Part shown: positions 53,276 to 60,842 of the stretch, piece after piece | Layout of the letters: the number at the start of each line of letters is the position of its first letter | How positions within the stretch are numbered: position 1 is the stretch's first letter | NCBI RefSeq assembly: GCF_003258365.1 | Contig: NZ_QHKM01000001.1 | Coordinates: 1,674,001 to 1,738,000, forward strand | Length of the DNA stretch: 64,000 bases | Source of the DNA: Hymenobacter edaphi | GTDB taxonomy: Bacteria; Bacteroidota; Bacteroidia; Cytophagales; Hymenobacteraceae | Direction of reading: 5' to 3' | Notes under the pieces: generated by a model | Database searches by the model: none | Told to the model about the DNA's origin: nothing | What the model saw: only the letters and a program-made list of their open reading frames with translations | Position numbers and translations under genes: made by a program

Positions 53276-56200
53276 ATGACCGCACCACTTCCCCGCTTAT
53301 CCTTTGCCCTTGTGCCGGCGGTCCTGCTGGCCTGGGCTGGCCAGCAGGCCCAGGCCCAAACCAGCCAGCCCCCGGTGCGCCCTGCCAATGCCTGGTCGCC
53401 GAGCTTCGACGACCCCACCTACGCCACGCGCAAGCAGCGCCGGGCGGCGGGCCGCCTGCAGGCCCAGCCCCAGCCGCCGCGCCCGGCGGCCAAAGCCGGC
53501 GGCGTGCCGGCGGCCATCACCCTGCCGGCCTGCTTCGAGCCGCTGGATACCACCGCGGCCGGCGGCTGGCAGCACTTCCCCCGCGTCGACGGCTTCGACG
53601 ACTCCTTCATCGGGCCGATTCCGCTGGGCTTCAGCTTTTCGCTCTACGGCAGCGTGTACAACGAGGTGTACGTCAACTCCAACGGCAACATCACCTTCGG
53701 CCAGGGCTTCACCTCGTTTACGGCCACGGGCTTTCCCACGGGCGTGCCCATGGTGGCCCCGTTCTGGGCCGACGTGGACGTGGAAATGAGCGACACCACG
53801 GCCCAGCACACCAGCGGCAACATCTTCTTCAAGAAGTTCCCGGATAAGTTCGTGGTGACCTGGAACCGGGTAGCCTACTTCGCCCGGCACTCCGACAAGA
53901 AAAACACCTTCCAGCTGGTCATCAAGGCCAACACGGCCCCGGGCTTCAGCGGCGACGACGTGTTCTTCTCCTACGGCGACATGCAGTGGACCACCGGCGA
54001 CGCGGACAGCGGCCAGGGCGGGTTCGGGTTCGGCTTCGGGGGGGTGCCCGCCACGGTGGGCGTCAACAAGGGCGACGGCACCAACTTCATCCAGGTGGGC
54101 CGCTTCAGCAAGGACGACGGCTCGCACCCCAACAACCAGGACGAGAGCGGGGTGCACTGGCTCGACAACCAGTGCTTCTCCTTCAAGGTAGGCTCGGTCT
54201 CGACCAACGCCCAGCCGACGGCCGCGGGTCTGCCGGCCGGCAACACCATTACCCTGAGCCTGGGCCAGACGCGCAACCTGGCCCTGCAGTTCCTGGGCCC
54301 CGAAACGGGCCAAACGGTGACGGTGGCCACCACCACCAACGGCCTCTGCAACACCAGCGTCGTCAACGATGGGCAGCCCAACCCGACGGTGAACCTGAGC
54401 ATCACCGGCGCGGCCTGCAACGTGGGCACGCACACCATCAGCCTGCTGGCCACCGACAACGGTACGCCCGTGGCCTCGCGGCAGTTTGACCTGACGGTGG
54501 TGGTGCTGGCCAGCAACCAGTGGACCGGCGCGGTGAGCACCGTGTACACCGACCCGGCCAACTGGAGCGCGGGCACCGTGCCCACGGCCGCCGACGACGT
54601 GGTCATTCCGAGCGGGGTGCCGCGCATGCCGGTGCTCAGCACCACGGCCGCGGTAAACAACCTCACCATTGCCAGCGGGGCCAACCTGACGGTGGCCGCG
54701 GGCGGCGTGTTTACGCTGGGCGGCAACCTGAGCAACAACGGCCTGCTGCTGGGCGCAGGCACCCTGCAAACCAACGGCGCGGCGTCCCAGACCTTCAGCG
54801 GCACGGGCAGCAGCAGCCTTTACCGCGCCACCATCGGCGCGGCGGGCGCGGTGCTCAACCAGCCCCTGGCCCTCGACCAGCTGCTCACGCTCAACGGCAG
54901 CCTGACCTCCAACGGCAACCTGACGCTGCTCTCCCGCCTCGACGGCTCGGAAACGGCCATGGTGGTGAACAACGGCGCGGCCGCGGTCAGCGGCAACGTG
55001 ACCGTGCAGCGCTTCATCGGCCCGACGACCAGCCCGCAGATGGGCTACCGCCACCTCGCGGCCCCGGTCACCAATACCACCCTGGCCGACATGGCCATCG
55101 GCGGGGGCGGCTTCAGCCCGGTGGTGAACCCGGCTTATAACTCGGCCTCCAACCCTGGCCTGGTGACGCCCTTCCCGAACGTGTTTGGCTACGACGAAAC
55201 GCGCGTAACCAGCGGCGCGGCCGTGGCAGACTTCGACCGGGGCTGGGTGTCGCCGGTGACCAATACCATGTTCCCGACCTTCGGCTTCACCGTGAACATG
55301 ATGGGCCGGCAGATCATGGACTTCGTGGGCACGCTGGGCAACGGCACTTACAACCGCGTCAACCTGACCCGCGGCGCGGGCAGCCAGGCCGGCTGGCACC
55401 TGCTGGGCAACCCCTACCCCGCCCCCCTGGACTTCACCCAGCTCACCCGCACGGGCCTCGACAACGCGGTGTACGTGTTCCGCTCGAGCGGGCAGTACGC
55501 GGGCTCCTACGCCAGCTACGTCAACGGCGTGCCGGCCAACGGCGGCTCGAACATCCTGCCGATGGGCCAGGCCTTCTTTGTGCGCACCACGGCGCCGGGT
55601 ACCCCGGGCACCATTGCCTTCAGCAACGCCGCCCGCCTGACCACTTACCAGAACCCGGCCCTGCAGCGCACCGCCGCCGAAACGCGCCCGCTGCTGCGCC
55701 TGACGCTGGCCAATGCCGCCGGCTCGGCGTCGGATGAAACGGCCGTGTACTTCGAGCAGGGCGCTACCGCCGGCTTCGACGCGCAGTACGACGCCTACCG
55801 CCTCGGCAACGGCAACGTGGTGCAACTCGGCGCCCTGGCCGGCGCCTCGGAGCTGTCGATCAGCGGCATGCCGGCGCTGGGCGCGGCCCCGGTGACGGTG
55901 CCCCTGCTGGTGCGCGTGGCCCGGACGGCTACCTACACCCTGCAGGCCGGGCAGCTCCTCAACCTGCCTCCGGGCTGGACGGCTACCCTGCGCGACGCGC
56001 TGACCGGCGCCGCCACCGACCTGCAGCAGCAGCCGAGCTACAGCTGCACCATTGCCGCTAACGAGGCCCCGGGCCGCTTCTCGGTGGAGTTTGCCCCCCG
56101 CGTGACCTCGGCCGGTCAGGCGCAGCTGGCCGCTACGGTGTCGGTGTACCCGAACCCGGCCCACGGCACGGTGTATCTGGGCCTGCCCGCCAGCTCGCAG

Positions 56201-56377
56201 CCGGTGACGGTGCGCGTGCTGAACGCGCTGGGCCAGCAGGTGCGCACGCAGCAGGTGCCGGCCACCGGCCGCGGCACGGCCGTGGCCCTGCCGCTGACGG
56301 GTCTGGCCAAGGGCGTGTACTCGGTGCGCGTGGCCCTGCCCGGTGGCACCGTCACCAAGCGCCTGGTTGTCGAATAA
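53276..56377 (+). CDS. Large secreted NIDO-domain protein with T9SS sorting domain
   Basis: A 1033-residue secreted protein. A signal peptide (cleavage near GQQAQAQTS) leads to a nidogen-type (NIDO) domain (about 110-305). It shows YNEVYVNSNGNITFG, PMVAPFWADVDVE, NTFQLVIKAN and the aromatic-rich HWLDNQCFSFKVG. The next part (about 310-410) is Ig-like, followed by a beta-helix-like repeat area and a long beta-rich region with WTGAVSTVYTDPANWSAGTV at its start. The C-terminus is a type A T9SS domain (VSVYPNPAHGTVY ... GVYSVRVALPG ... KRLVVE). It is probably an adhesion or matrix protein. Confidence 0.88.
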   Translation: MTAPLPRLSFALVPAVLLAWAGQQAQAQTSQPPVRPANAWSPSFDDPTYATRKQRRAAGRLQAQPQPPRPAAKAGGVPAAITLPACFEPLDTTAAGGWQHFPRVDGFDDSFIGPIPLGFSFSLYGSVYNEVYVNSNGNITFGQGFTSFTATGFPTGVPMVAPFWADVDVEMSDTTAQHTSGNIFFKKFPDKFVVTWNRVAYFARHSDKKNTFQLVIKANTAPGFSGDDVFFSYGDMQWTTGDADSGQGGFGFGFGGVPATVGVNKGDGTNFIQVGRFSKDDGSHPNNQDESGVHWLDNQCFSFKVGSVSTNAQPTAAGLPAGNTITLSLGQTRNLALQFLGPETGQTVTVATTTNGLCNTSVVNDGQPNPTVNLSITGAACNVGTHTISLLATDNGTPVASRQFDLTVVVLASNQWTGAVSTVYTDPANWSAGTVPTAADDVVIPSGVPRMPVLSTTAAVNNLTIASGANLTVAAGGVFTLGGNLSNNGLLLGAGTLQTNGAASQTFSGTGSSSLYRATIGAAGAVLNQPLALDQLLTLNGSLTSNGNLTLLSRLDGSETAMVVNNGAAAVSGNVTVQRFIGPTTSPQMGYRHLAAPVTNTTLADMAIGGGGFSPVVNPAYNSASNPGLVTPFPNVFGYDETRVTSGAAVADFDRGWVSPVTNTMFPTFGFTVNMMGRQIMDFVGTLGNGTYNRVNLTRGAGSQAGWHLLGNPYPAPLDFTQLTRTGLDNAVYVFRSSGQYAGSYASYVNGVPANGGSNILPMGQAFFVRTTAPGTPGTIAFSNAARLTTYQNPALQRTAAETRPLLRLTLANAAGSASDETAVYFEQGATAGFDAQYDAYRLGNGNVVQLGALAGASELSISGMPALGAAPVTVPLLVRVARTATYTLQAGQLLNLPPGWTATLRDALTGAATDLQQQPSYSCTIAANEAPGRFSVEFAPRVTSAGQAQLAATVSVYPNPAHGTVYLGLPASSQPVTVRVLNALGQQVRTQQVPATGRGTAVALPLTGLAKGVYSVRVALPGGTVTKRLVVE

Positions 56378-56449
56378 CGAATTCTTTTCCTTTCTAACTC
56401 TCACGCGGCGCCGCCTGCTCCTGGGGCACCGCCTCCTTCACCCGCTTTC

Positions 56450-56668
56450 ATGACTGCTTTGCTGAACACCCTGCGCGCCGCCCTGGCCGTTGCCGCCCTG
56501 CTGCTGGCCAGCCCGCTTACTTCCCTGCACGCCCAGACGCCCGGCTCGGGTGGCCCCGAGCCGGGCACCCCCGCCGAGCCCACGGCCGTCCCCATCGACG
56601 GCGGAGCCTCGCTGTTGCTGGCCGGCGGCGCTACTTACGCCCTCAACCGCCTGCGCAAGCGCCGCTAA
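56450..56668 (+). CDS. Small secreted protein with PID-CTERM-like tail
   Basis: A 72-residue protein made of three parts: an N-terminal signal peptide (cleaved near SLHAQT), a Pro/Gly/Glu linker and a tail. The tail reads PIDGGASLLLAGGATYALN, then a basic RLRKRR end. Pro-Ile-Asp-Gly-Gly, a hydrophobic helix and an Arg cluster are the tripartite features of the Bacteroidota PID-CTERM class, which resembles exosortase substrates. I infer that the tail is recognised by an exosortase-like enzyme; none is in this window. It follows the large T9SS gene after about 70 bases. The role is unknown. Confidence 0.7.
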   Translation: MTALLNTLRAALAVAALLLASPLTSLHAQTPGSGGPEPGTPAEPTAVPIDGGASLLLAGGATYALNRLRKRR

Positions 56669-56707
56669 GCGCCCGCGGCAGCCGCTGAGCGGCACCGCGA
56701 CTCAGTC

Positions 56708-56747
56708 CGAGCCCGCCGTGGTCCTGCCGCGGCGGGCTCGTGTTTTT
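56708..56747 (+). terminator. Intrinsic terminator after the PID-CTERM gene
   Basis: Stem CGAGCCCGCCG / CGGCGGGCTCG (11 bp, perfect), 11-base loop, then TGTTTTT. A classical rho-independent terminator. Confidence 0.85.
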
Positions 56748-56855
56748 GGGGTACCGGCCGGCGGGCGGGCTTTTTCTTTAGGCGAGTTTTTGCACAAGGG
56801 CGGCAAACCGCTGACCTTTGCTGCCTTGACCGTTCTCAACCTCCCACGTTTCGCC

Positions 56856-57869
56856 ATGTTTTCAATTCGTCGCCGCGCCGTGCTGGCTGCCGCCGCACTG
56901 GTCGCCGTTCCCTCGCTGCTGATGGCCTGGGGCAACTGGGGCCACCAGCGCGTGAACCGCGCCGCCGTGCTGGCCCTGCCCGCGCCCATGCGCACGTTCT
57001 TCTACAACCACATCGACTTTGTGGTGACCGAGTCCGTCATTCCCGATTCGCGCAAGTACGTGCTCAACGACCGGGCCGAGGGGCCGCGCCACTACGTGGA
57101 CCTGGAAAACTACGGCGACGACCTGAACGCCATTCCGCGCGCCGCCGCCGATGCCTACGCCAAATACGACGCGGCCCTGCTCGACAAGGAAGGCCGCCTG
57201 CCCTGGTACATCCAGGACATGCTGGTGAAGCTGACGGCGGCCATGAAAAAGCAGCACAAGGACGAAATCCTCTTCGTAGCCGCCGACCTGGGCCACTACC
57301 TCGGCGACGCCACCCAGCCCCTGCACACCTCCGCCAACCACGACGGGCAGAAAACCGGCCAGAAGGGCGTGCACGCCTTCTACGAGTCGCAGATGGTGGA
57401 GCAGTTCGGCCCCAGCTACAACTTCAAGCTGGCCGAGCCCAAGTTCATCCAGGACCCGACGGCCGAAGTCTGGCGCATCGTGCTGCAGGCCCACGCCGCC
57501 GCCGACACGCTGCTGGCCGTGGAAAAACAGCTGGCCGCCGCCACCCCCGCCGACCAGGTCATCGAGGCCAGCAACGGGCAGCCGCGCAAAAACATCTTCA
57601 ACAGCTCGTACCGCACCCAGGCCTACACGGCCGCCGTCCACCAGAAGCTGAACCGCATGGTGGAGCGCCAGCTGCGCACCGCCGCCCAGGCCACGGCCAA
57701 CTTCTGGTACACCGCCTGGGTGAATGCCGGCAAGCCCGACCTGACCAAGCTCGACACGAACTACACCACCAAGAGCAACGAGAAAAACCTGAAGGCCGAG
57801 CTGAAAATGCTCGAAAAGGGCAAGCTGGTGGATTTCTCCTCGTTCCGGGAGTTTCCGCAGGGCCAGTAG
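56856..57869 (+). CDS. Secreted S1/P1-type nuclease
   Basis: A 337-residue exported enzyme with three zinc ions, acting on single-stranded nucleic acids (or phospholipids in relatives). The signal peptide ends at SLLMAWGNWGHQ, placing Trp1 and His at the mature N-terminus as in S1/P1 nucleases, where the N-terminal Trp and His bind zinc. Further ligand segments are RHYVDLENYGDD, ADLGHYLGDATQPLH and SANHDGQKTGQKGVHAFYE. Helix-rich and of normal length. It probably supplies phosphate or nucleotides in the periplasm. Confidence 0.88.
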   Translation: MFSIRRRAVLAAAALVAVPSLLMAWGNWGHQRVNRAAVLALPAPMRTFFYNHIDFVVTESVIPDSRKYVLNDRAEGPRHYVDLENYGDDLNAIPRAAADAYAKYDAALLDKEGRLPWYIQDMLVKLTAAMKKQHKDEILFVAADLGHYLGDATQPLHTSANHDGQKTGQKGVHAFYESQMVEQFGPSYNFKLAEPKFIQDPTAEVWRIVLQAHAAADTLLAVEKQLAAATPADQVIEASNGQPRKNIFNSSYRTQAYTAAVHQKLNRMVERQLRTAAQATANFWYTAWVNAGKPDLTKLDTNYTTKSNEKNLKAELKMLEKGKLVDFSSFREFPQGQ

Positions 57870-57891
57870 CCTGTCGTCCTGCTAAGAATCA

Positions 57892-57927
57892 AAAAGCCCG
57901 GTCGCATTAGCTTGCGGCCGGGCTTTT
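57892..57927. terminator. Intrinsic terminator after the nuclease gene
   Basis: Stem AAAAGCCCGGTCGCA / TGCGGCCGGGCTTTT (one G-T pair) with a six-base loop. A-run left and T-run right make it active in both directions, also serving the converging HEAT gene. Confidence 0.85.
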
Positions 57928-58000
57928 GCGTGCATAGCCAGACTTGCTGTAGCACAGCGGAATTTCCGATGCTGCTGTGCAGCTTGATTGTACGACCAGA

Positions 58001-58645
58001 TTACCGCTCCATCAGCAGCTTTAATAGGAAACCGCCCCATTCTTGGTAATTTGGATTCGGGTGCCGGCTAAAATACTCAGCTACCGGCAACAAGCGGACG
58101 TAGATGGGCTCGAAGTCACCCCCCGGAAGGCTTCCCCAAGGCCGTAGTGGCGTCAGGTCCATCACCTCCCCCAGAGCCGTGAACCGCACGCCTTCGTCTT
58201 CATCATCGAGCCGGCGCAGCAGAGCCGGCAACGCTACTTCGGTGGCTACGTGCATCTGATGGTTGCGGGCCAGGGCACCAGTCGCCATTTTGCGCATTCT
58301 CACGTTCGGGTCCTCCGTAGCGGCCAGCAGCTGGGGCAGGGCTGTTTCGCCCGTGATGTTCAGGGCCCAGAGGGCGCGGTCGGTTACCGTTCCGTTGGCG
58401 TCGAGCAGCCGCTCCATCAGCAGGGGCACCAGCCGGGTTGCATCGGCGCGCAGCTGCTCCGGGTAGCGGCGCACCAAAGCCGTCAGCGCGAAGAAGCGGA
58501 TGTGCTCGTGCGCATCCGCAATGCGGTTGGTCAGCGGCTGAAAAAAAGCGGGGCGGGCTTCGTGCTCGGCCAGGTAGCGCACGGCCCGCAGCCGCTCTGC
58601 GTCGTCGGCGCTGCTCAGGCCGGCTTGAATTTCGTCATCCTGCAT
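58001..58645 (-). CDS. HEAT-repeat protein
   Basis: A 214-residue helical protein. At least four HEAT-type repeats are visible (ERLRAVRYLAEHEARPAFFQ, HEHIRFFALTALVRRYPEQL, VRMRKMATGALARNHQM and GVRFTALGEVMDLTPLRPWG). Such repeats build curved protein-binding surfaces. No enzymatic motif. Upstream TTG-initiated extension is possible, but the ATG before QDDEIQAGL is better. It lies downstream of asnA on the same strand but is separated from it by a terminator. Confidence 0.8.
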   Translation of the reverse strand: MQDDEIQAGLSSADDAERLRAVRYLAEHEARPAFFQPLTNRIADAHEHIRFFALTALVRRYPEQLRADATRLVPLLMERLLDANGTVTDRALWALNITGETALPQLLAATEDPNVRMRKMATGALARNHQMHVATEVALPALLRRLDDEDEGVRFTALGEVMDLTPLRPWGSLPGGDFEPIYVRLLPVAEYFSRHPNPNYQEWGGFLLKLLMER

Positions 58646-58692
58646 AGGGTATAATTCCCTTTGCAAGTACGCCCGTTCCGGCCGAAAAACGC

Positions 58693-58725
58693 ACGGGCCG
58701 GCTCCCGCTAAAGGAACCGGCCCGT
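58693..58725 (-). terminator. Intrinsic terminator after asnA
   Basis: On the minus strand ACGGGCCGG pairs with CCGGCCCGT (9 bp plus near matches) and is followed by GCGTTTTTCGG. It separates asnA from the HEAT-repeat gene. Confidence 0.75.
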
Positions 58726-58758
58726 TCTGGGGTCAAACCGTACTTGCCTCAGCCGCGC

Positions 58759-59790
58759 CTACAGCAGCTCCACGCCCGAGCCCGCCAGCTCCGCGCGCAC
58801 GGCTTCGGGCCAGATGCTCACCTGCACTTCGCCGATGTGGGTCTTGCGCAGCATAAACATCGTCACCCGCGACTGGCCGATGCCGCCGCCGATGCTTTCG
58901 GGCAGCCCGCCGTCGAGCAGCAGCTTGTGGAAGGCCAGCTCGGCGCGCGCGGGGCAGCCGCGCACTTCCAGCTGCCGGCGCAGGGCCGTCTTATCGACGC
59001 GGATGCCCATCGACGACACCTCAAAGGCCGCCTGCAGGCCGGGGTGCCAGAGCAGGATGTCGCCGTTGAGGCCGCGGCGGCCGGCGTCGGTTTCGGTGCT
59101 CCAGTCGTCGTAGTCGGGGGCGCGCCCGTCGTGGATTTCGCCGTGGCTCAGCTCGCCGCCGATGCCGATGATAAACACCGCGCCGTACGCGCGGGCGGCT
59201 TCGGTCTCGCGCTGCTTCACTGTCAGCCCGGGGTAGCGCAGCAGCAGCTCCTCGGCGTGGATGAAGGTAATCTGCTCGGGCAGAATGGGCTGGATGTCGC
59301 CGTACTCCTCGGCCACGCGCAGCTCGGTGGTGCGCAGCGCGTCGTAGATTCTGGTCACCGTTTCCCGCAGCAACGGGATGGTGCGCTGCTCGGGCAGGAT
59401 GTGCTTTTCCCAGTCCCACTGGTCCACGTAGATCGAGTGAATGGGCGAGTAGTCCTCGTCGGGGCGCAGGGCGCGCATGTCGGTGAGGATGCCGCGGCCG
59501 GCCGGGATGCCCAGTTGCCTCAGGCGCAGGCGCTTCCACTTGGCCAGGGAGTGCACCACTACGGCCTTTTGCTCGTCGAGGGCCTTGATGGGAAACGAGA
59601 CGGGGCGCTCAACGCCGTTCAAATCGTCGTTGATGCCGGTGCCGTCGAGCACGGCAATGGGCGAGGATACTTTGGTGAGCTGCAGCTGCCGGGCCAGCTC
59701 CTTGGCGAAGGTGTCCTTCACAAAGCTGATGGCTTCTTCGGTTTTGAGCAGCTCAGCGGGGCTCAGAACTTGGGTGGGGGCCGTTTCCAT
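58759..59790 (-). CDS. asnA: Aspartate--ammonia ligase (asparagine synthetase A)
   Basis: A 343-residue cytoplasmic enzyme that makes asparagine from aspartate, ammonia and ATP. It is of the class II aaRS-like AsnA family. The diagnostic C-terminal motif GGIGQSRVTMFMLRKTHIGEVQ is split here as GGIGQSRVTMFMLRKT then HIGEVQVS. Other segments are SIYVDQWDWEKHI, KQRETEAARAYGAVF and DILLWHPGLQAAFEVSSMGI. Length is normal for the family. Unlike most genes of the window it has a 300-base leader with a leader peptide, competing hairpins and a terminator, which point to control by Asn supply through transcription attenuation. Confidence 0.97.
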   Translation of the reverse strand: METAPTQVLSPAELLKTEEAISFVKDTFAKELARQLQLTKVSSPIAVLDGTGINDDLNGVERPVSFPIKALDEQKAVVVHSLAKWKRLRLRQLGIPAGRGILTDMRALRPDEDYSPIHSIYVDQWDWEKHILPEQRTIPLLRETVTRIYDALRTTELRVAEEYGDIQPILPEQITFIHAEELLLRYPGLTVKQRETEAARAYGAVFIIGIGGELSHGEIHDGRAPDYDDWSTETDAGRRGLNGDILLWHPGLQAAFEVSSMGIRVDKTALRRQLEVRGCPARAELAFHKLLLDGGLPESIGGGIGQSRVTMFMLRKTHIGEVQVSIWPEAVRAELAGSGVELL

Positions 59791-59840
59791 GATTAACGTG
59801 CGTTTTGGAAGTATGAGAAAGTGTTTCTGGGTTTAGGATT

Positions 59841-59857
59841 TTGCCAAGTATTGGCAA
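59841..59857 (-). promoter_or_regulatory. Palindromic site between attenuator and asnA
   Basis: TTGCCAA-GTA-TTGGCAA is a perfect 7-bp inverted repeat with a three-base centre, 51 bases before asnA. It could be an operator or a small RNA hairpin in the leader. Confidence 0.45.
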
Positions 59858-59869
59858 GGCTGCGCCCGG

Positions 59870-59894
59870 CCGAAAAAACTCGTTGTTTTTTCGG
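59870..59894 (-). other. AT-rich hairpin in the asnA leader
   Basis: A perfect 10-bp inverted repeat (CCGAAAAAAC / GTTTTTTCGG) with a five-base centre, just downstream of the attenuator terminator. The role is unknown; it may be a pause or processing structure. Confidence 0.4.
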
Positions 59895-59927
59895 TGCCAC
59901 GAACCTTGAAATGCGCGCGTAAGGGCG

Positions 59928-59956
59928 AAAAAAAAGCCTTCCGAGAAACGGAAGGC
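59928..59956 (-). terminator. asnA leader attenuator terminator
   Basis: Read on the minus strand, GCCTTCCG-TTTCT-CGGAAGGC is a perfect 8-bp hairpin followed by eight T. It ends 137 bases before the asnA start. Its sequence is complementary to a segment 45-60 bases upstream, inside the leader peptide gene (see the antiterminator entry), so its formation can be prevented. Confidence 0.9.
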
Positions 59957-59990
59957 CTACAAAATCAACAGTTGATTAGGAGTCTGCCAA

Positions 59991-60068
59991 TCAGACCAAT
60001 AGCCTTCCATCTCGGAACAGATTATTGTTCCGATTCTGATTATTGAGGCTGTTGGCGAACTGACGCAT
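59991..60068 (-). CDS. Asn-rich leader peptide of the asnA attenuator
   Basis: A 25-codon ORF with ATG start and TGA stop. The peptide begins MRQFANSLNNQNRNNNL and continues FRDGRLLV. It contains seven Asn (positions 6, 9, 10, 12, 14, 15 and 16), six of them within eight codons. The run of Asn codons lies over the first strand of a competing hairpin, and the stop codon lies beyond the antiterminator segment. This is the layout expected of a ribosome-stalling leader for an Asn biosynthetic gene. Too short to be noticed by usual gene finders. Confidence 0.85.
   Translation of the reverse strand: MRQFANSLNNQNRNNNLFRDGRLLV
60002..60033 (-). promoter_or_regulatory. Competing RNA structures of the asnA attenuator
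   Basis: On the minus strand TCGGAACA (60026-60033, over the Asn codons) pairs perfectly with TGTTCCGA (60012-60019), an early 1:2 hairpin. The same second strand continues as TTCCGAGA-T-GGAAGGCTA (60000-60017). It is complementary to TCTCGGAA and TAGGCCTTCC of the terminator hairpin, with one bulged G. Pairing 2:3 would exclude the terminator. The three structures are mutually exclusive, as in trp and his attenuators. Confidence 0.85.
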
Positions 60069-60095
60069 GAGGGTGCTTGGGGGGCGTTTCGAGGG

Positions 60096-60126
60096 CTAAA
60101 ATAGAAACCGATTCTTACGCCGCAAA
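60096..60126 (-). promoter_or_regulatory. asnA leader promoter
   Basis: On the minus strand TTTG, a 19-base spacer and TATTTTAG match the Bacteroidota consensus TTTG-N19-TAnnTTTG except in one or two bases of the -7 box. Transcription would begin near 60089, about 20 bases before the leader peptide ATG. Confidence 0.75.
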
Positions 60127-60348
60127 AAATTTGCACAAATAATTTTTCCGCGGCGGCCGGTTTCTCGCGTACGCGTGGGACCTATCGTTACGCAGCCGGG
60201 CCCGCCGGGGTTGGGGGTTGGGCCGCCGGGTTTGGCGCTTGGGCGCGGAGGCTGTTCCTTTGCAGCCGATTGCCCTCCGGCGGCAGCTTGGCGGTGCTCC
60301 CGCGCTCCGCCAAGACTTAGCCCGCCCCTTCTTTCCCCGTCGCCGCGC

Positions 60349-60735
60349 ATGCGCCAGGCCATTGCCATTCTGCTCCTCTGCTCGCTTTCGGTGCACTGCG
60401 CCGGGCGCCTGGGCATTGTGGCCAGCTGGTGGCTGCAGCGCGACTACGTGGCGCGGGTGCTGTGCATCAACCGCGACAAGCCCCGGCTGCGCTGCAACGG
60501 CAAGTGCCACCTGCGCAAGGAGCTGAAAGCCGCCGACGCCCGCGAGGCCAAGCAGCAACCGGGCAGCCACCGGCAGGCCTTCCAGGACATCGTGCTGGCC
60601 TGCCCGGCCCCGGCCGCGCTGCTGCCCGCCGCCCCGGCCTGGTTTGCCGAGGCCCCGCCCCGCTACGCCGCCCTGCGCGTGGCGGCCTACGCCTGGGCCC
60701 GCCCCGGGCCCGATTACCCGCCCGCGGAGGGCTGA
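60349..60735 (+). CDS. Small exported protein with CNGKCHL motif, upstream of a TonB receptor
   Basis: A 128-residue protein. A hydrophobic N-terminus (IAILLLCSLSVHC) acts as a signal or anchor. The mature part carries CINRDKPRLRCNGKCHLRKEL, a conserved Cys pattern seen in small Bacteroidota proteins encoded next to TonB-dependent receptors. Three Cys and His could bind Cu or Fe. It precedes the receptor gene by 107 bases on the same strand and is probably its cotranscribed partner. Biochemical role not established. Confidence 0.75.
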   Translation: MRQAIAILLLCSLSVHCAGRLGIVASWWLQRDYVARVLCINRDKPRLRCNGKCHLRKELKAADAREAKQQPGSHRQAFQDIVLACPAPAALLPAAPAWFAEAPPRYAALRVAAYAWARPGPDYPPAEG

Positions 60736-60842
60736 TTGCGTCCCGTTTCTTCCCGGAAATCGGCGGACCACCGCGGTCCGGCGCGGCGCCGTTCGTGGCG
60801 CCCGGCGCCGGCGTTGGCCTGCCCCAATCAGCCTATTCACCC

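Noticed and set aside
59970-60068. Reading the transcript upstream of asnA as an independent small RNA
   Set aside because: The terminator would give a short RNA, but the Asn codons, the competing hairpins and the position before asnA fit an attenuator much better.
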